Positions 12,546 through 28,096 of a DNA stretch of 64,000 nucleotides are shown piece after piece. This DNA is from Ficedula albicollis (lineage: Eukaryota; Chordata; Aves; Passeriformes; Muscicapidae), in contig NC_021679.1 of the NCBI RefSeq assembly GCF_000247815.1, positions 37,313,738 to 37,377,737 on the forward strand. Direction: 5' to 3'. A program made the position numbers and the translations under genes. Position 1 is the first letter of the stretch. The number at the start of each line of letters is the position of its first letter. Below the pieces are notes generated by a model. It saw only the letters and a list, made by a program, of their open reading frames with translations. It had not been told where the DNA came from and searched no databases.

Positions 12546-14361
12546 ACTAACGGTGTCATGGAAATCCATCTTTTTTTTTTGGCACCTCTGCCCCTGTGAA
12601 TCACCAGGACCATCTGGAGAGCGGGCGCGCTGCCACGCCGGCAGATGGGCAGGGGTGCATCGAGCTGCGAGCCCGTGGGTGATTATCAAATGCGCTGCTG
12701 GGCGAGCATTTCCAGCAGGGCTGTCCAAACAGCTTCCCAGAACGAGCTCCTGGGTCTGTAGGTACAAATGAGGTGTTTAGCTCCCCCCAAAAAAACCCAT
12801 CCAAAATTCCCTCCCTGGGCTGAGAGGTGGCGGGAAAGGCAGGCATCCTTCCCGGCTGTCCCGGTGGTTTGGCACCACCATCCCAAGTTTGTAATGCCCA
12901 ACAATTTCACACACAACTGGGGGAAAGGCTCCTAATGATGTGCAATTTCATATATATTGAAAATACAGACTATATCTAATTATAATTCCTAATTATCATA
13001 GCTTGGTTCCATCCCAGCGGGAGCATTTGCCTCCAGGCCTCGTTCCTGCAGCTGGGACACAAACACAGACAAGGCACGGTTTGCTGCCATGGAATATTTT
13101 TTAGCAGGTCATCCATTACTCCAGAATTTCTGCTTTCCCACGAGAGGTGGAAAGCTGTTTTTCCCCTCACATCCAATTTATTTCTTTGGAATTCAGACCA
13201 AGCCAAACGCTCTCCACCTGAGGACAGCGTGAGTGCCACTGGAGGTGGCTTCACTGTGGATTGGGGACACTGAGGGTGGTTTTTTCCCTTCTCCTCACAC
13301 CCAGCCCCTTTGAATTGAACTGGATTTTGTGGATTTAGCTGGATTTAGTCCTCACTGCCCATCCAATTTGGAATTGTAGAGCTGGGAAAGTGATGAGGAT
13401 GTTGCTGGTACATCCAAGGGAGTTATTAGCATGGGCCCCCTGCCATCCCAAAACACCTGGATTTATCCTGGATCCAAGCTCTGCCCATGCCATGCTGGGC
13501 CTGGCCTAGCAAGCCTGGCCTAACGAGGCTGGGCTCCATGTGGAGCCAGTCCTGCTCTGCAGGGAGGGATGCAATTCCCAGGAATCCCGTCCCGGTGGAA
13601 ATTCTCTGGAATGGCATTTTTTATACCAACCAAAGGTGCTTGGAGTTTAGGTACTGACTAAATAAGAAGTGCAGCAGGAAAATGGAGTTGTTCCTACTGA
13701 CCTGGAGCTCCAGGAGCCCTCCTGGGACAAGATCTGGGTGCGTGGGGAGGAGCAGCATCTCCAGCAGAGCTCTGATCCTTGGAAAACAGGAAAAAGTCTT
13801 GCCAAAGTGTTTTCTTGTCTTCTGAGCAGAGCTGGATTGAGGAGGGAATGACAGCTCTCCCTTCGGTGCAGTAGCCAGAGGGATCCATGTGGGATGGACG
13901 ATTAATAATAAATTCCTGATTGGCCTTCCCAGCTAAATCTCCTCCATCCTGTTTGCTTGTAATTCCAGATCTCAGTTAGGGCTTAGTCCAAGGGAATTGG
14001 GGAAAAAAAGCTGGGATGTGGAATTAAACAGGAGCTGCCCACACATCTCCAAACTTCATTCAGGGTCCTGGTCCTTAATCAAAGGTCCCAAAAAGCTGGA
14101 GTCACATCTCATGAACTCCCTTTGATCCTCAACAACTGGATTCACGCTCTTTCAGGCCAAATTTGGGGGATTTTTATTCCTCTTTCTCCTCAGAAAATCC
14201 CTTTTAGCTGAATTTTTCCCCTGCGTGTAAAGTGTCCCATTATAGCACTCAGGGCAGGAGGGGATTAATGTCAGCTCCCATTTATGCATCCCTCTGGATC
14301 AGAAGAGCCCTCTGTAATTCCCTGTTCTTTTGAGGGGAATGGGATTAAAAATCTGCTATTC

Positions 14362-14400
<39 letters not shown>

Positions 14401-14960
14401 CCATTGTCACTTCCTGGGTTATGGCTTTTAGGGAAATTCCCTTTGCCATAAAAAGTGATTTATTTTCCTTGGCCTGCTGTGAGGCAGCTGAAGTGGGAGA
14501 TCCCTGCCAGCTCATGAAATGATTCCCAATGTTGACAGAGGACTTCAAATCTTCAAATTGTGGTTATAAAAGCAGGAGTTTTGGGATTTGCTGGAAAAGC
14601 CTCGTTCCCTAGGCTGGGAGGAATCTCTGCAGCAGGACCCATGTGCAAGCAATAAGGAGAGGAACGCCCTGGGAATTTTGGAGGATTTATTTTGGCGTCC
14701 CTTGGGTGGGAAAGCTCCTGGGAAGTGCTGGGTGTGGGGCTCGGGCTCTGCTCCTGCTGGGAAAGGGAAATTTTGTGGTGTGGTACCAGCTCCTTCCCAC
14801 CCCTCTGGGTGCTGCTGGAGGAAAACACCCAGCTCCTCATCTCCCTCTGGAATGGGAATCTGCAGTTGGAACCCTGGAAACTGAGAATTGTAGATTTGCT
14901 GCGCTGACAGCACAAGAAAACACTGCTTTGAGCTGAGGCCGTGCAGACAGCTTCCAAAAT

Positions 14961-15405
14961 TGAATGATAAAACTGAAATCACTGGTGTGTAGTTTGAATA
15001 GAAATGTGTAATATCACATGGTGGAAAATTTGGAATTCAGAGTTTTAGGATATAGCAATAAATAGAAGGCAAGATGGAGGTTTTGGGGCAGAGGTTTCTT
15101 TCTTCACCTTCTCCTTCACGGGTCTGGGTGGGATTTGTTTAATTGGATAGAAAATTCTGCATTGCAGGCCACAGGTGTTTGGTTATTGGGTCAAAAGTAA
15201 AAAATAATTTAGATATCCATTCTTAATTGGACTGTTAGGCCTTAAAAGACCTTGTGGAGACAGAGATGCATCACCATTTTTAGCTTGCTAGCTACAAGTG
15301 CTATAAAACTCACCGTGACAGAGATAAGAATTATAAACATCTGAGTCCAAACATGAAATTCTGTCTCTTGTGCTTTTATTCCCGACTCTGGCAGAAGAAA
15401 ACAGA
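14961..15405 (+). mobile_element. Endogenous-retrovirus LTR-like fragment
   Basis: About 445 bp related along most of its length to 24353-24800. Shared landmarks in order are TTGAATGAT, a TTTCACATGG/ATCACATGG motif, TTTGGAATT, AAGATGGAG, AAAAGTAAA, TTCTTTATTGGACTGTT and the CCAAACA motif. No coding portion adjoins it, so it would be a solo LTR. Family assignment is inference. Confidence 0.5.
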
Positions 15406-15432
15406 AGATAAATCACGATGGGATGTCTCTCC

Positions 15433-15678
15433 TGGGCAAACCCTGCTGGCTCCCCTCTCCCACTCCAGGTCTGCCTTGGTACCAATCCCTGGGGTCATCC
15501 CAGCACCTCCTGTTTTCCCACTAGACCTGTTCAGTTTTGCTTTCTGCATCCAGCATTGATTTCCGTGGGAATTCCAGCTCGGTGTCACTCCCTTTGCTGC
15601 GTGGATGATCCCACATGCCACCAACAACAGGCTCAAAGAAATCCAGGAAGGGAAGAACGACCCAAATCCAGGGAGGGA
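15433..15678. repeat. First copy of a 246-bp direct duplication
   Basis: The sequence from TGGGCAAACCCTGCTGGCTC to GGGAGGGA is repeated without visible change at 16198-16443. This copy continues normally into flanking DNA, so it is probably the true locus. Confidence 0.95.
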
Positions 15679-16156
15679 AGAATGACCCAAATCCAAGGAA
15701 TGGTCTGAAGATTTGGATGTTGGTCTGACTGGCCTCAGCAGGATCCTGTGCAGAGCTGGGAGCAGGCAGGAATGGCTGGAGCAGGACAATGTGGAACAGG
15801 ACAACCCCATGATCCTGGAATTTGGGGGATCCACGGGAGCAACAGCAATGAAGAGACCTCAGGAAGGAAACCTGGCTTGGATAAAGCCTTGATTAAAATA
15901 ATAGGGAGGGAATTCTGCTGGTGATGTCCTGATTTTATTTTTTTTCCCCTTTCTCTGGATCCTGGATTTCCATTTCTCAGGAGTTAATGACATTTTTTGT
16001 CTTCTTTATTTCTGTTTACAGAGGGTCTTTCCTTCCCTGTGGTTTTGGGGTGGTAACTGGAGGATCAGGAGTGCAGAATCTCATGGATTTGGAGGTGGGT
16101 TTGGAAAGGATGCTCCAGAGGAGGGAGGAGAAAGAGAAGAAGAGGAAGAGGAGAAA

Positions 16157-16197
16157 GGAGGAGGAGGAGGAGGAGGAGGAGGAGGAGGAGGAGGAGG
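16157..16197. repeat. (GGA)n microsatellite
   Basis: A run of GGA triplets within a purine-rich stretch (16115-16197), joined directly to the duplicated segment that leads into the N gap. Confidence 0.95.
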
Positions 16198-16443
16198 TGG
16201 GCAAACCCTGCTGGCTCCCCTCTCCCACTCCAGGTCTGCCTTGGTACCAATCCCTGGGGTCATCCCAGCACCTCCTGTTTTCCCACTAGACCTGTTCAGT
16301 TTTGCTTTCTGCATCCAGCATTGATTTCCGTGGGAATTCCAGCTCGGTGTCACTCCCTTTGCTGCGTGGATGATCCCACATGCCACCAACAACAGGCTCA
16401 AAGAAATCCAGGAAGGGAAGAACGACCCAAATCCAGGGAGGGA
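16198..16443. repeat. Second copy of the 246-bp duplication, ending at the N gap
   Basis: It appears identical to 15433-15678 at an offset of 765 bp and stops exactly at the first N. A perfect copy cut off at a gap is typical of an overlapping contig end that was not merged. Confidence 0.95.
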
Positions 16444-17228
16444 NNNNNNNNNNNNNNNNNNNNNNNNNNNNNNNNNNNNNNNNNNNNNNNNNNNNNNNNN
16501 NNNNNNNNNNNNNNNNNNNNNNNNNNNNNNNNNNNNNNNNNNNNNNNNNNNNNNNNNNNNNNNNNNNNNNNNNNNNNNNNNNNNNNNNNNNNNNNNNNNN
16601 NNNNNNNNNNNNNNNNNNNNNNNNNNNNNNNNNNNNNNNNNNNNNNNNNNNNNNNNNNNNNNNNNNNNNNNNNNNNNNNNNNNNNNNNNNNNNNNNNNNN
16701 NNNNNNNNNNNNNNNNNNNNNNNNNNNNNNNNNNNNNNNNNNNNNNNNNNNNNNNNNNNNNNNNNNNNNNNNNNNNNNNNNNNNNNNNNNNNNNNNNNNN
16801 NNNNNNNNNNNNNNNNNNNNNNNNNNNNNNNNNNNNNNNNNNNNNNNNNNNNNNNNNNNNNNNNNNNNNNNNNNNNNNNNNNNNNNNNNNNNNNNNNNNN
16901 NNNNNNNNNNNNNNNNNNNNNNNNNNNNNNNNNNNNNNNNNNNNNNNNNNNNNNNNNNNNNNNNNNNNNNNNNNNNNNNNNNNNNNNNNNNNNNNNNNNN
17001 NNNNNNNNNNNNNNNNNNNNNNNNNNNNNNNNNNNNNNNNNNNNNNNNNNNNNNNNNNNNNNNNNNNNNNNNNNNNNNNNNNNNNNNNNNNNNNNNNNNN
17101 NNNNNNNNNNNNNNNNNNNNNNNNNNNNNNNNNNNNNNNNNNNNNNNNNNNNNNNNNNNNNNNNNNNNNNNNNNNNNNNNNNNNNNNNNNNNNNNNNNNN
17201 NNNNNNNNNNNNNNNNNNNNNNNNNNNN
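16444..17228. other. Assembly gap (785 N)
   Basis: Run of N. Left flank is a duplicate of upstream sequence; right flank begins GCACGAGGGGGATCC. Confidence 1.
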
Positions 17229-17823
17229 GCACGAGGGGGATCCAGGCAGTCCCAGGGACTCCCAAAAGCCCTGCCTTTGATTTCCTCCTCCTAAGATTTC
17301 CAAGGATTCTGTGTCCTCTCATGAAAGGGAAGCAGGGCTGTTATTTCAGGAAATTGGATTTGGGAACAAAGCCCAGGGAACACTCCAGAATGAGCAGAGA
17401 TGGGAAAAATCAGCCCCAGCCTGGTCATAGAACGGCTCTGCTTGCTTTCCCTCTTTTTTTGATCCTTTTTAAAATTGCAAATCTTTCCTCTAACAATTCC
17501 ATGTCTCCTTCCATCTTTTTTACATATTTAAATGGAGTAATTTGTGTATTTGGAGGTGGAGACTGGGATTTCAGCTGGGGACAATGGTGCAGAGAAGGGG
17601 GAGAGCTGACACCCCCTTATCACCCAGCCATCGATATCTCTGCAAATATCAAATAAAAACCAGGAAAAAAAAATTATTCTAACTCCACCAGCAGCCCCCG
17701 TCCCAAAACTCAGCAAATTCCTTGGTTACAGCTCCCCTACAATTCCTCTGGGCTGAATCCCTCACTGTGTTTGAATTCCATGTTGCAACGTTGCAGAAAA
17801 TGCTCCAATTGAAAAATTGAGGA

Positions 17824-17837
17824 GGGGGGGGGGGGAA

Positions 17838-17870
<33 letters not shown>
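17824..17870. other. Poly-G tract with internal AA
   Basis: G run broken once by AA, followed by AAAAGAAAGGAAAAA. The only interrupted tract of the set. Confidence 0.85.
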
Positions 17871-17871
<1 letters not shown>

Positions 17872-18152
17872 AAAGAAAGGAAAAACGGCAAGAAATCATC
17901 GACACAAATTGTTCTCCCCAGCTATTTCCCAAATGCTGCTCGGGGTGTGATTTCCTTGGCTGACATTAGGAGCACTCACTGCTCTCTTGAAAGGCAGGAG
18001 AAGAATTGCAGTTGTTAACAGCCATCTCCAAAAAGATATTTCAAATTATCCCAAATTACTCAGCTGAAAGAGAAATCTGGGGATATTTGCTTTAATGTCA
18101 GAGCTGCAGGAGAAGCCTGTTTCTACCCCTGACTGGAAATATGAGGAAAATA

Positions 18153-19072
18153 CAAATTGAGCCCATATTTATTAAAGTCTCTTCCCTCCCTTGGATCCCT
18201 TTTCCTGCTCACCAAAGGGGCTGGGAGGGCTCAGCCTGGGGAAAAGGAGGATCAGGGGGGATCTTATCCCTCTTTCCTGGTGTTCCCAAGAAAACTGATC
18301 CCTAAAAACCCCAGGAGAGTCCCTCTTTTCTGGCGTTCCCAAGAAAACTGATCCCCAAAAACCCCAGGAGAGCATTAATAAAAATCAATATTACTGCCAT
18401 GGATCCTTGGAAAATTCACTCCTGAATAAAACTCAGTATTAAAGCCATGGATCCTTGGAAAATTCACTCCTTAACCCACTGCAAAAAACCCTCACAAAAG
18501 AGTGGGATAGAAAGATCTGAAGGAACAGAATGTTTTAATTTGGAAAAGGAAGAATTTCGAAGCCAGGGGGAAAAAAAAGGAAAAAATCAGGAGGATCAAA
18601 TTGAGCCCATATTTATTAAAGTCACTTCCCTCCCTTGGATCCCTTTTCCTGCTCACCAAAGGGGCTGGGAGGGCTCAGCCTGGGGAAAAGGAGGATCAGG
18701 AGGGATCTTATCCCTCTTTTCTGGTGTTCCCAAGAAAACTGATCCCTAAAAACCCCAGGAGAGCATTAATAAAAATCAATATTACTGCCATGGATCCTTG
18801 GAAAATTCACTCCTGAATAAAACTCAGTATTAAAGCCATGGATCCTTGGAAAATTCACTCCTTAACCCACTGCAAAAAACCCTCACAAAAGAGTGGGATA
18901 GAAAGATCTGAAGGAACAGAATGTTTTAATTTGGAAAAGGAAGAATTTCGAAGCCAGGGGGAAAAAAAAGGAAAAAATCAGGAGGATCAAATTGAGCCCA
19001 TATTTATTAAAGTCACTTCCCTCCCTTGGATCCCTTTTCCTGCTCACCAAAGGGGCTGGGAGGGCTCAGCCT
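18153..19072. repeat. 391/444-bp tandem repeat, two full and one partial copy
   Basis: Copies start at 18153, 18597 and 18988 with CAAATTGAGCCCATATTTAT. The first is 53 bp longer because of an internal duplication around 18310-18370. Copies look nearly identical. The third runs into poly-G at its CAGCCTGGGG, and sequence after the poly-G (20470-20512) matches the A-rich end of the unit (AATCAGGAGGATCA). Confidence 0.93.
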
Positions 19073-20470
<1,398 letters not shown>

Positions 20471-21201
20471 AAAAAAAAAAAAAAAAAAAGGAGAAATCAG
20501 GAGGATCACACAGGAATGGCTGATTATGGAAGCGTTGTAGGGTCATTATTTTAAATAAGTGCATCTCATTCCAGAGGCTGGGGAGGATTTGCATTATTAT
20601 TTATTCATGAGTTTTAAAAGGATCGTTATTTCTGAGGGACAGCTGCTGTCAAAAGGTTGGTGGAGGGGAGCCGGTGTTTTCCCAAAATAGTCATTCATCC
20701 AGAAAGACGGGGAGTTCCCTGTGTCCAGGACAGCCCTGGTTGGAATTTGGGAGAGCAGATCCTCCTCTAATTGCGCACAGCTGGAGGTGCCAGGCGAGCA
20801 CCCACCGTGGTTTTATTCCCCAAAAATCGGAGATCCTTGGAAGTGTCCAGGGTTTGGAGCAAGCTGGGATTTTGGAAAGGTGGATTTGTCTCCGTCCATT
20901 CTCTCAAGGATTCCTTTTGTTATTCCCAAAGTTCAGGTTTGGAATTTCCCGCAGGAATTTGGAGCCTTTCCCTCCTCTGCCAAATTCCTTCTCCTTCCCG
21001 AGGGTTGGCCAAGGATTCCCAGCTGGAATTTTCCCTGGGATTATCCCACAGCTCCTGCTTTTCCTGCTCCCCTCACACATCCCCAGCTCCATCCCTGCTC
21101 CTCATTCCCTGCGGCAATTCCCAGCTGAAGATTTCCCTCAAAACCTCTTTTTTTTTTTTCCCACCCATAAATAAGCCCCAAATAATAAATCAGATTACAT
21201 T

Positions 21202-21431
21202 TTATTGTATTTTTGTTTTATTTTATTTTATTTTATTTTATTTTATTTTATTTTATTTTATTTTATTTTATTTTATTTTACTTTTATTTTATTTTAATTT
21301 ATTTTATTTTTATTTTGTTTTATTTTATTCTTTTTATTATATTTTATTTTATTTTATTTTATTTTATNTATTTTTATTTTGTTTTATTTTATTCTTTTTA
21401 TTATATTTTATTTTATTTTATTTTATTTTAT
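21202..21431. repeat. (TTTTA)n microsatellite containing one N
   Basis: TTTTA units with a few variants. A single N at 21368 separates two nearly identical stretches of about 60 bp (21308-21367 and 21369-21430), each with the rare TTCTTTTTATTATA variant. It runs straight into poly-G. Confidence 0.95.
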
Positions 21432-23158
<1,727 letters not shown>

Positions 23159-23524
23159 AAATTCCCTTCAAATGAGCTGCCTGGAATATTTGATGCCTTG
23201 ACAACTGCACAGCCTCAAAGGCAGGCGGAGAACGGGCCTGAAATGCTCATTAAAATCCCAGCAAAACCAGGCTTTAGGAAAAGAGGCTCTTTTCTCACCA
23301 TGGAGAGAGAGAAAATTCCCATTTTTTTCCCCCTTTTCTCCACTTCCTAACCCTTTCCCCGGCTGGGTTAACCCTCTCAGAGCTAAAAATGGGGAATTTT
23401 TCCCAGCAGGTTTTGACACAAACCCCTGGCAGGTGACAATGTGCTGCCTCCACCCTTAATTTTGGGATTTCCAGAGGTGAAATCAGAATTTTGGCGCTTT
23501 TTTTTTTTTTTTTTTTTTTTTTCC

Positions 23525-23526
<2 letters not shown>

Positions 23527-23591
<65 letters not shown>
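23527..23591. other. Poly-G tract, 65 bp, between T/C runs
   Basis: A T run then CCCC precedes it and another T run then CCCCCCC follows, so both flanks have the same form. Confidence 0.85.
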
Positions 23592-23593
<2 letters not shown>

Positions 23594-23967
23594 TTTTTTT
23601 TTTTTTTTTTTTTCCCCCCCAGAGCTGCATCCTCGTGGAGCCACCTGAGCATCCTCAGGTGAATGATCCCAGCCTGCAGCTATTAAAGCCTGGCTCAGAG
23701 CCCCAAAATTTTAATGCTGGGATTAAAGGCAGCACGTTTGTCCTGCTGGGAACATCCAGATTTTCTGAATGAGCAGGTTCTTTTCTCGGTTAATTAGCAG
23801 CAGGTTGGATTTTTGCAGCATCTGTCACCTGCAGCTCAGAGATTTATCCCAGGGGAGGGAGCTGTCAAAAAAACTGGAGGAAAAAAAAAGGGGTGGGGGG
23901 AAAATGGCTGGAAATCCCCCTCTGGAAAAGTGGGGAGAAGGAATTGGAAAAAAAAAAAAAAAATCCA

Positions 23968-24071
<104 letters not shown>

Positions 24072-24352
24072 AAAAAAAAAAAAAAATCCAGGTAATTAAA
24101 GGTGGGTTTTTTTTTTTTTTTGTGGTGGTGGTTTAATTGCATTATTTGTGGGTTTTTTTGGGGAGATATCCATGGCAACAGAAGGATCCCTCTGGTGTGT
24201 GGTGGATGGAGACACTTCTCCCCTTTGGAGGGGATGGATTCTGAAATTTGGGGGGTTTTTTTGAATTTGAAATTTGTGCTTTTTGGCACTGATTTTTTTT
24301 TTTTTTTTGGAGAATGCTGATTTTTTGACTCGAAGCGTTGGAGAAGTCAATT

Positions 24353-24800
24353 TGAATGATGGAGTTAAAATCATGGGTGCACATGATTAAATAGAGAAAT
24401 AGAAGTGTTAAATAGTTCAATAGAAGTGTGTGATTTCACATGGTAAAGAGTTTGGAATTTGGGGGTTTTATAATTTACTAATAGGTATGGGACAAGATGG
24501 AGAATTTTGGGTGTTGCTTCTTTTTGCTGATTTTTTTCTTTCTTTTCATTGTTCCAGGTAGTAATTTCTAGTTAGTGCTGCACTAAAAGTAAAATAAATT
24601 TGGTTTTTATCTTAAAAGTATAAATAACATAGGTGTCAATTCTTTATTGGACTGTTTAGATTCAAGAGAATTCATAACCAGCTCAGCTCGATTTTAATCA
24701 CTTTTAGCTGGAAATGTTGTTGAACTTTTTGTACTTAAGATTTAAAAAACAACCAAGCCCAAACACGAGAAAATTTATTTCTTTTGTGTTTCTGATGAAG
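24353..24800 (+). mobile_element. Endogenous-retrovirus LTR-like fragment
   Basis: Related to 14961-15405, and its 3' part (AGATTTAAAAAACAACCAAG, CCCAAACACGAGAAATTT) to 8075-8215. It lies between two diverged copies of a 95-bp direct repeat (24236-24331 and 24889-24976). No internal retroviral genes are seen. Confidence 0.5.
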
Positions 24801-24976
24801 TGGTGCAAATACCTGAGTTACAAGATGAAGAAAATTTCATCTATTTCCTGGAGGAATTTCCTGGGGTTCTTTTTCCGCTTTGGATGGAATGGATTCTAAA
24901 ATTTGGGGTTTTTTTTGAATTTGAAATTTGTGCTTTTTTGCACTGATTTTTTTTGGAGAATGCTGATTTTTGACTA

Positions 24977-27190
24977 ATTTTGGGGCTGGTTCCTGCCCCA
25001 TTCTTGCCTCCACTTCTCTCCCTGCCTGTTCTCTGGATTTTCTTCCTGACATTTCCAGGCAGCTCTGTTTTATTTATTTATTTTTTTTTTTTCCTGCCAG
25101 GTTTTACGTCCCTGCTTCCATTTTTCTGGCTGCAGGAGTGGTCCAGGGTGGGTTTCACCTGCTCCACAAATTCCTGGGGGTTTTCTGCTCTTGCCACGCT
25201 TCCCCAGGGGTTTCAGCCCCACGAGGGTGTTAGACCTGAGGAATTATCTCCACCTGCATGCAGCACCATCCTCCTGGCACCTGGCTGTCCTCGTGAGATG
25301 CACTTGTAGGCATCTCATTAAAATAAATCAGCTTCAAATGGCACCACCACGTTTTATTTTTTTTTTTTTTCCCCCCTCCCTTTTATCCAGCCCAAATCAA
25401 GCCAGGTTTAAAAATGCCAATATTGATTTTGGTGCTGCCTGATGGAAGGGTCTGGGTGAGGTTTGGGAAACAGGACGTGTTTTTAAATTTAATTTAATAT
25501 CTATTTTATTTTCTCTCATTTCCTCTGTGCTAGGACAGCACCTTGCCATCAGCATTCCTTTTGTTTGCACATCTGGAAGCACAGCTGGGAAGAGCTGCTG
25601 GCCATTCCCAATGCCTCTGGAGAGCTCAGGAAACCACCCTCACTCACTGAGGGGTAATTAGGCAGGAGAGTTAATAAATCCACGTCGGAGATGAAATGAG
25701 AATCGTGATACCAACAACCCCGAGCATATGGGAAAGATTTGGGAATTTATTGAGCCATTTGTGGGAAGGCATTTTTGGGGGAAAAGCTGTGGCAGGTACA
25801 GGTGGGAGCAGAAAAAGCACATTCCCACATTCCCAGGGCTCACTAAATTCAGAGAAGTGCCAGAGTAAATAAATTTTTTTTTTAAAAAAAAACCCCAACG
25901 TGTGGGTTGAAAAACCAGGATTTCAGCCACGAGGAGCTGGGCAACACCTTCAGCTTTAATTTGGATTTGTGGTTCTGGGACAGAGAGACGAGGAGCTCAT
26001 GGAGATGGTTTTTAGCCATAAATAAAAGATCCTGCACATCCCCACCTTGGAATGCTGTGCAGAAATTCCAGGATTTTTCCCTCCCCAGGAGCATTTAAGC
26101 CCCACATTTGCAGCACAGCAAACCTGGTAAATATTGTTGAATAAATCAATCCTTGTTTGTGCACAGGGAATTTTCCCCTCAGGGCAGAGCCACAGAAATG
26201 CCCGGATGAGGAAAAGCCTGGGGCAGAATTGAGTTCACATGGAAAATAATCCCACAATAAACCAACACAAGAGCTGGGCAAATAAAAGGAGAGGGAAAGT
26301 GGAGATAAAATACAGCTCTATAAACCAGGAGCTATAAAACAGAAATCCTGGGAAAAGGAGGTTTTCCATGTTTTTATTTTTTTCTGTTACATGGAGTCAG
26401 AGGCCATACAAATAAATACTTAAATAAAGTGATTGTGCTGGTGGAGGAGCAGAATTCTCCTCATTCTGCCTTCCTAGGATCAGCCAAAAATTTGGAAAAA
26501 ACCCAGCCAGGTGGGCTCTGAAGGCTGGCACAGGGATTTATAACCTGGTTTATGGGAATTTGGGAAGCAGAGATTCCCACCAGGACAGAGCCCAGGAATG
26601 TGGTTCCTGCTTTTCTTCCTGGATTCCTCCTGTGCTGCAGCCAGAGGGGCATTCCTGGAATTCCAGAGGAGCCAGGTGGGCTCTGAAGGCTGGCACAGGG
26701 ATTTATTTTATTTATTTTATGGGAATTTGGGAAGAACAGACCCCACAGGAGCTGCTCCTCCATCCCTGCCCAGGTTCCACCTGTGCTGCAGCAAGAGGAA
26801 CATCCCTGGAATTCCAGAGGAGCTCGGGATCATTAGGCAATTAAATCAGGATTAAGGAACTCAGCTAATTAATTGGATCAGCTGAGTGCAGTGCTGGATT
26901 TGCAGATTGCTTTAGATTAATTAATTCCCACCAGCGGGAGCTGATGGGCAGGAAGGATGGGGAAGGCCCTCTCCAGGTGGGAATAAATCCCAAGGGAGGG
27001 CAGCAGGGGCTGCCTGGAGCATCACTGGTGGTGTCACCACTTTTCCACGGGCAAATCTCCAGGGGTCCCCTGAATTCCTGGCTGGATGCAAAACCCTGGG
27101 ATTGCTTCCATCCCCATTAATAACCCATTCCCTAATCAATGCCCTAATTAACCTCTGCCCTTCCAGGTGTAAAGAGTGGAAGGTGAGGGG
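24977..27190. other. Intergenic, no gene seen
   Basis: Mostly single-copy-looking; contains the 165-bp tandem pair and short T runs. Confidence 0.55.
26506..26822. repeat. Two-copy tandem repeat, 165-bp period
   Basis: GCCAGGTGGGCTCTGAAGGC starts at 26506 and 26671. The units share the ending CTGGAATTCCAGAGGAG and differ by substitutions and an added TTTATTTTATT in the second. Confidence 0.88.
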
Positions 27191-28096
27191 GAATAGGAAT
27201 AGGATTAGGAATATGGACAAGAACAAGATTAGGATTAGGAACAGGAATAAGAACGAGATTAGGAACAGAATTAGGAATAGGAACAAGATTAGGAATAGAA
27301 ATAAAACCAAGGTTAGGAATAGGAATAAGAATAGGATTAAGAACAGGAATAGGATTAGGAATATGAATAAAAACAAGATTAGGATTAGGAACAGGAATAA
27401 GAACAAGATTAGGAACAGGATTAGGAATAAGAACAAGATTATTAATAAAAACAAGATTAGGAATAGGAATAAAAACAAGATTAGAAATGGGAATAAGAAT
27501 AGGATTAAGAATAGGAATAGGATTAGGAATATGAATAAAAACAAGATTAGGAATAGGAACAGGAATAAAAACAAGATTAGGAACAGGAATAGGATTAGGA
27601 ATATGAATAAAAACAAGATTAGGATTAGGAACAGGAATAAGAACAAGATTAGGAACAGGAACAGGATTAGAAATAAGAACAAGATTATTAATAAGAACAA
27701 GATAAGAAATAGGAATAAAGACAAGGTTAGGAATAGGAATAAGAATAGGATTAAGAACAGGAATAGGATTAGGAATATGAATAAAAACAAGATTAGGAAT
27801 AGGAACAGGAATAAAAACAAGATTAGGAACAGGAATAGGATTAGGAATATGAATAAAAACAAGATTAGGATTAGGAACAGGAATAAGAACAAGATTAGGA
27901 ACAGGATTAGGAATAAGAACAAGATTATTAATAAAAACAAGATTAGGAATAGGAATAAAAACAAGATTAGGAATAGGATTAGGAATAGGAATAAGAACAA
28001 GATCAGGAATAGGAGCAGGAATAAAAACAAGATTAGGAATAGGAATAAGAACAGGATCAGGAATAGGAATAAGAACAGGATCAGGAATAGGAATAA
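27191..28096. repeat. Degenerate hexamer array with about 240-bp higher-order period
   Basis: The array is built from variants of GGAATA, GGATTA, GGAACA, AGAACA and AAAACA. The same 60-base string starts at 27361, 27601 and 27847, spacings of 240 and 246 bp (40 and 41 hexamers), which shows a higher-order repeat. Frames stay open for 357 codons (plus) and about 400 codons (minus) only because hexamers rarely make stops. Confidence 0.95.

Larger units (their letters stand above)
8216..14960. other. Intergenic, no gene seen
   Basis: Holds two CR1 ends, short poly-G/T tracts, a 54-bp tandem pair and a 35-bp A run at 14362-14396. 9880-10600 is moderately CpG-rich without a recognisable exon. Confidence 0.55.

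Noticed and set aside
17229..17240. GCACGAGG at the right edge of the N gap resembles an old cDNA-library linker
   Set aside because: Only about 8 bases match, and such linkers are not used in genome sequencing; chance is more likely.
27191..28096. Interstitial telomere repeat
   Set aside because: ATTAGG-like units occur but TTAGGG does not, and the array is built of several other hexamers.
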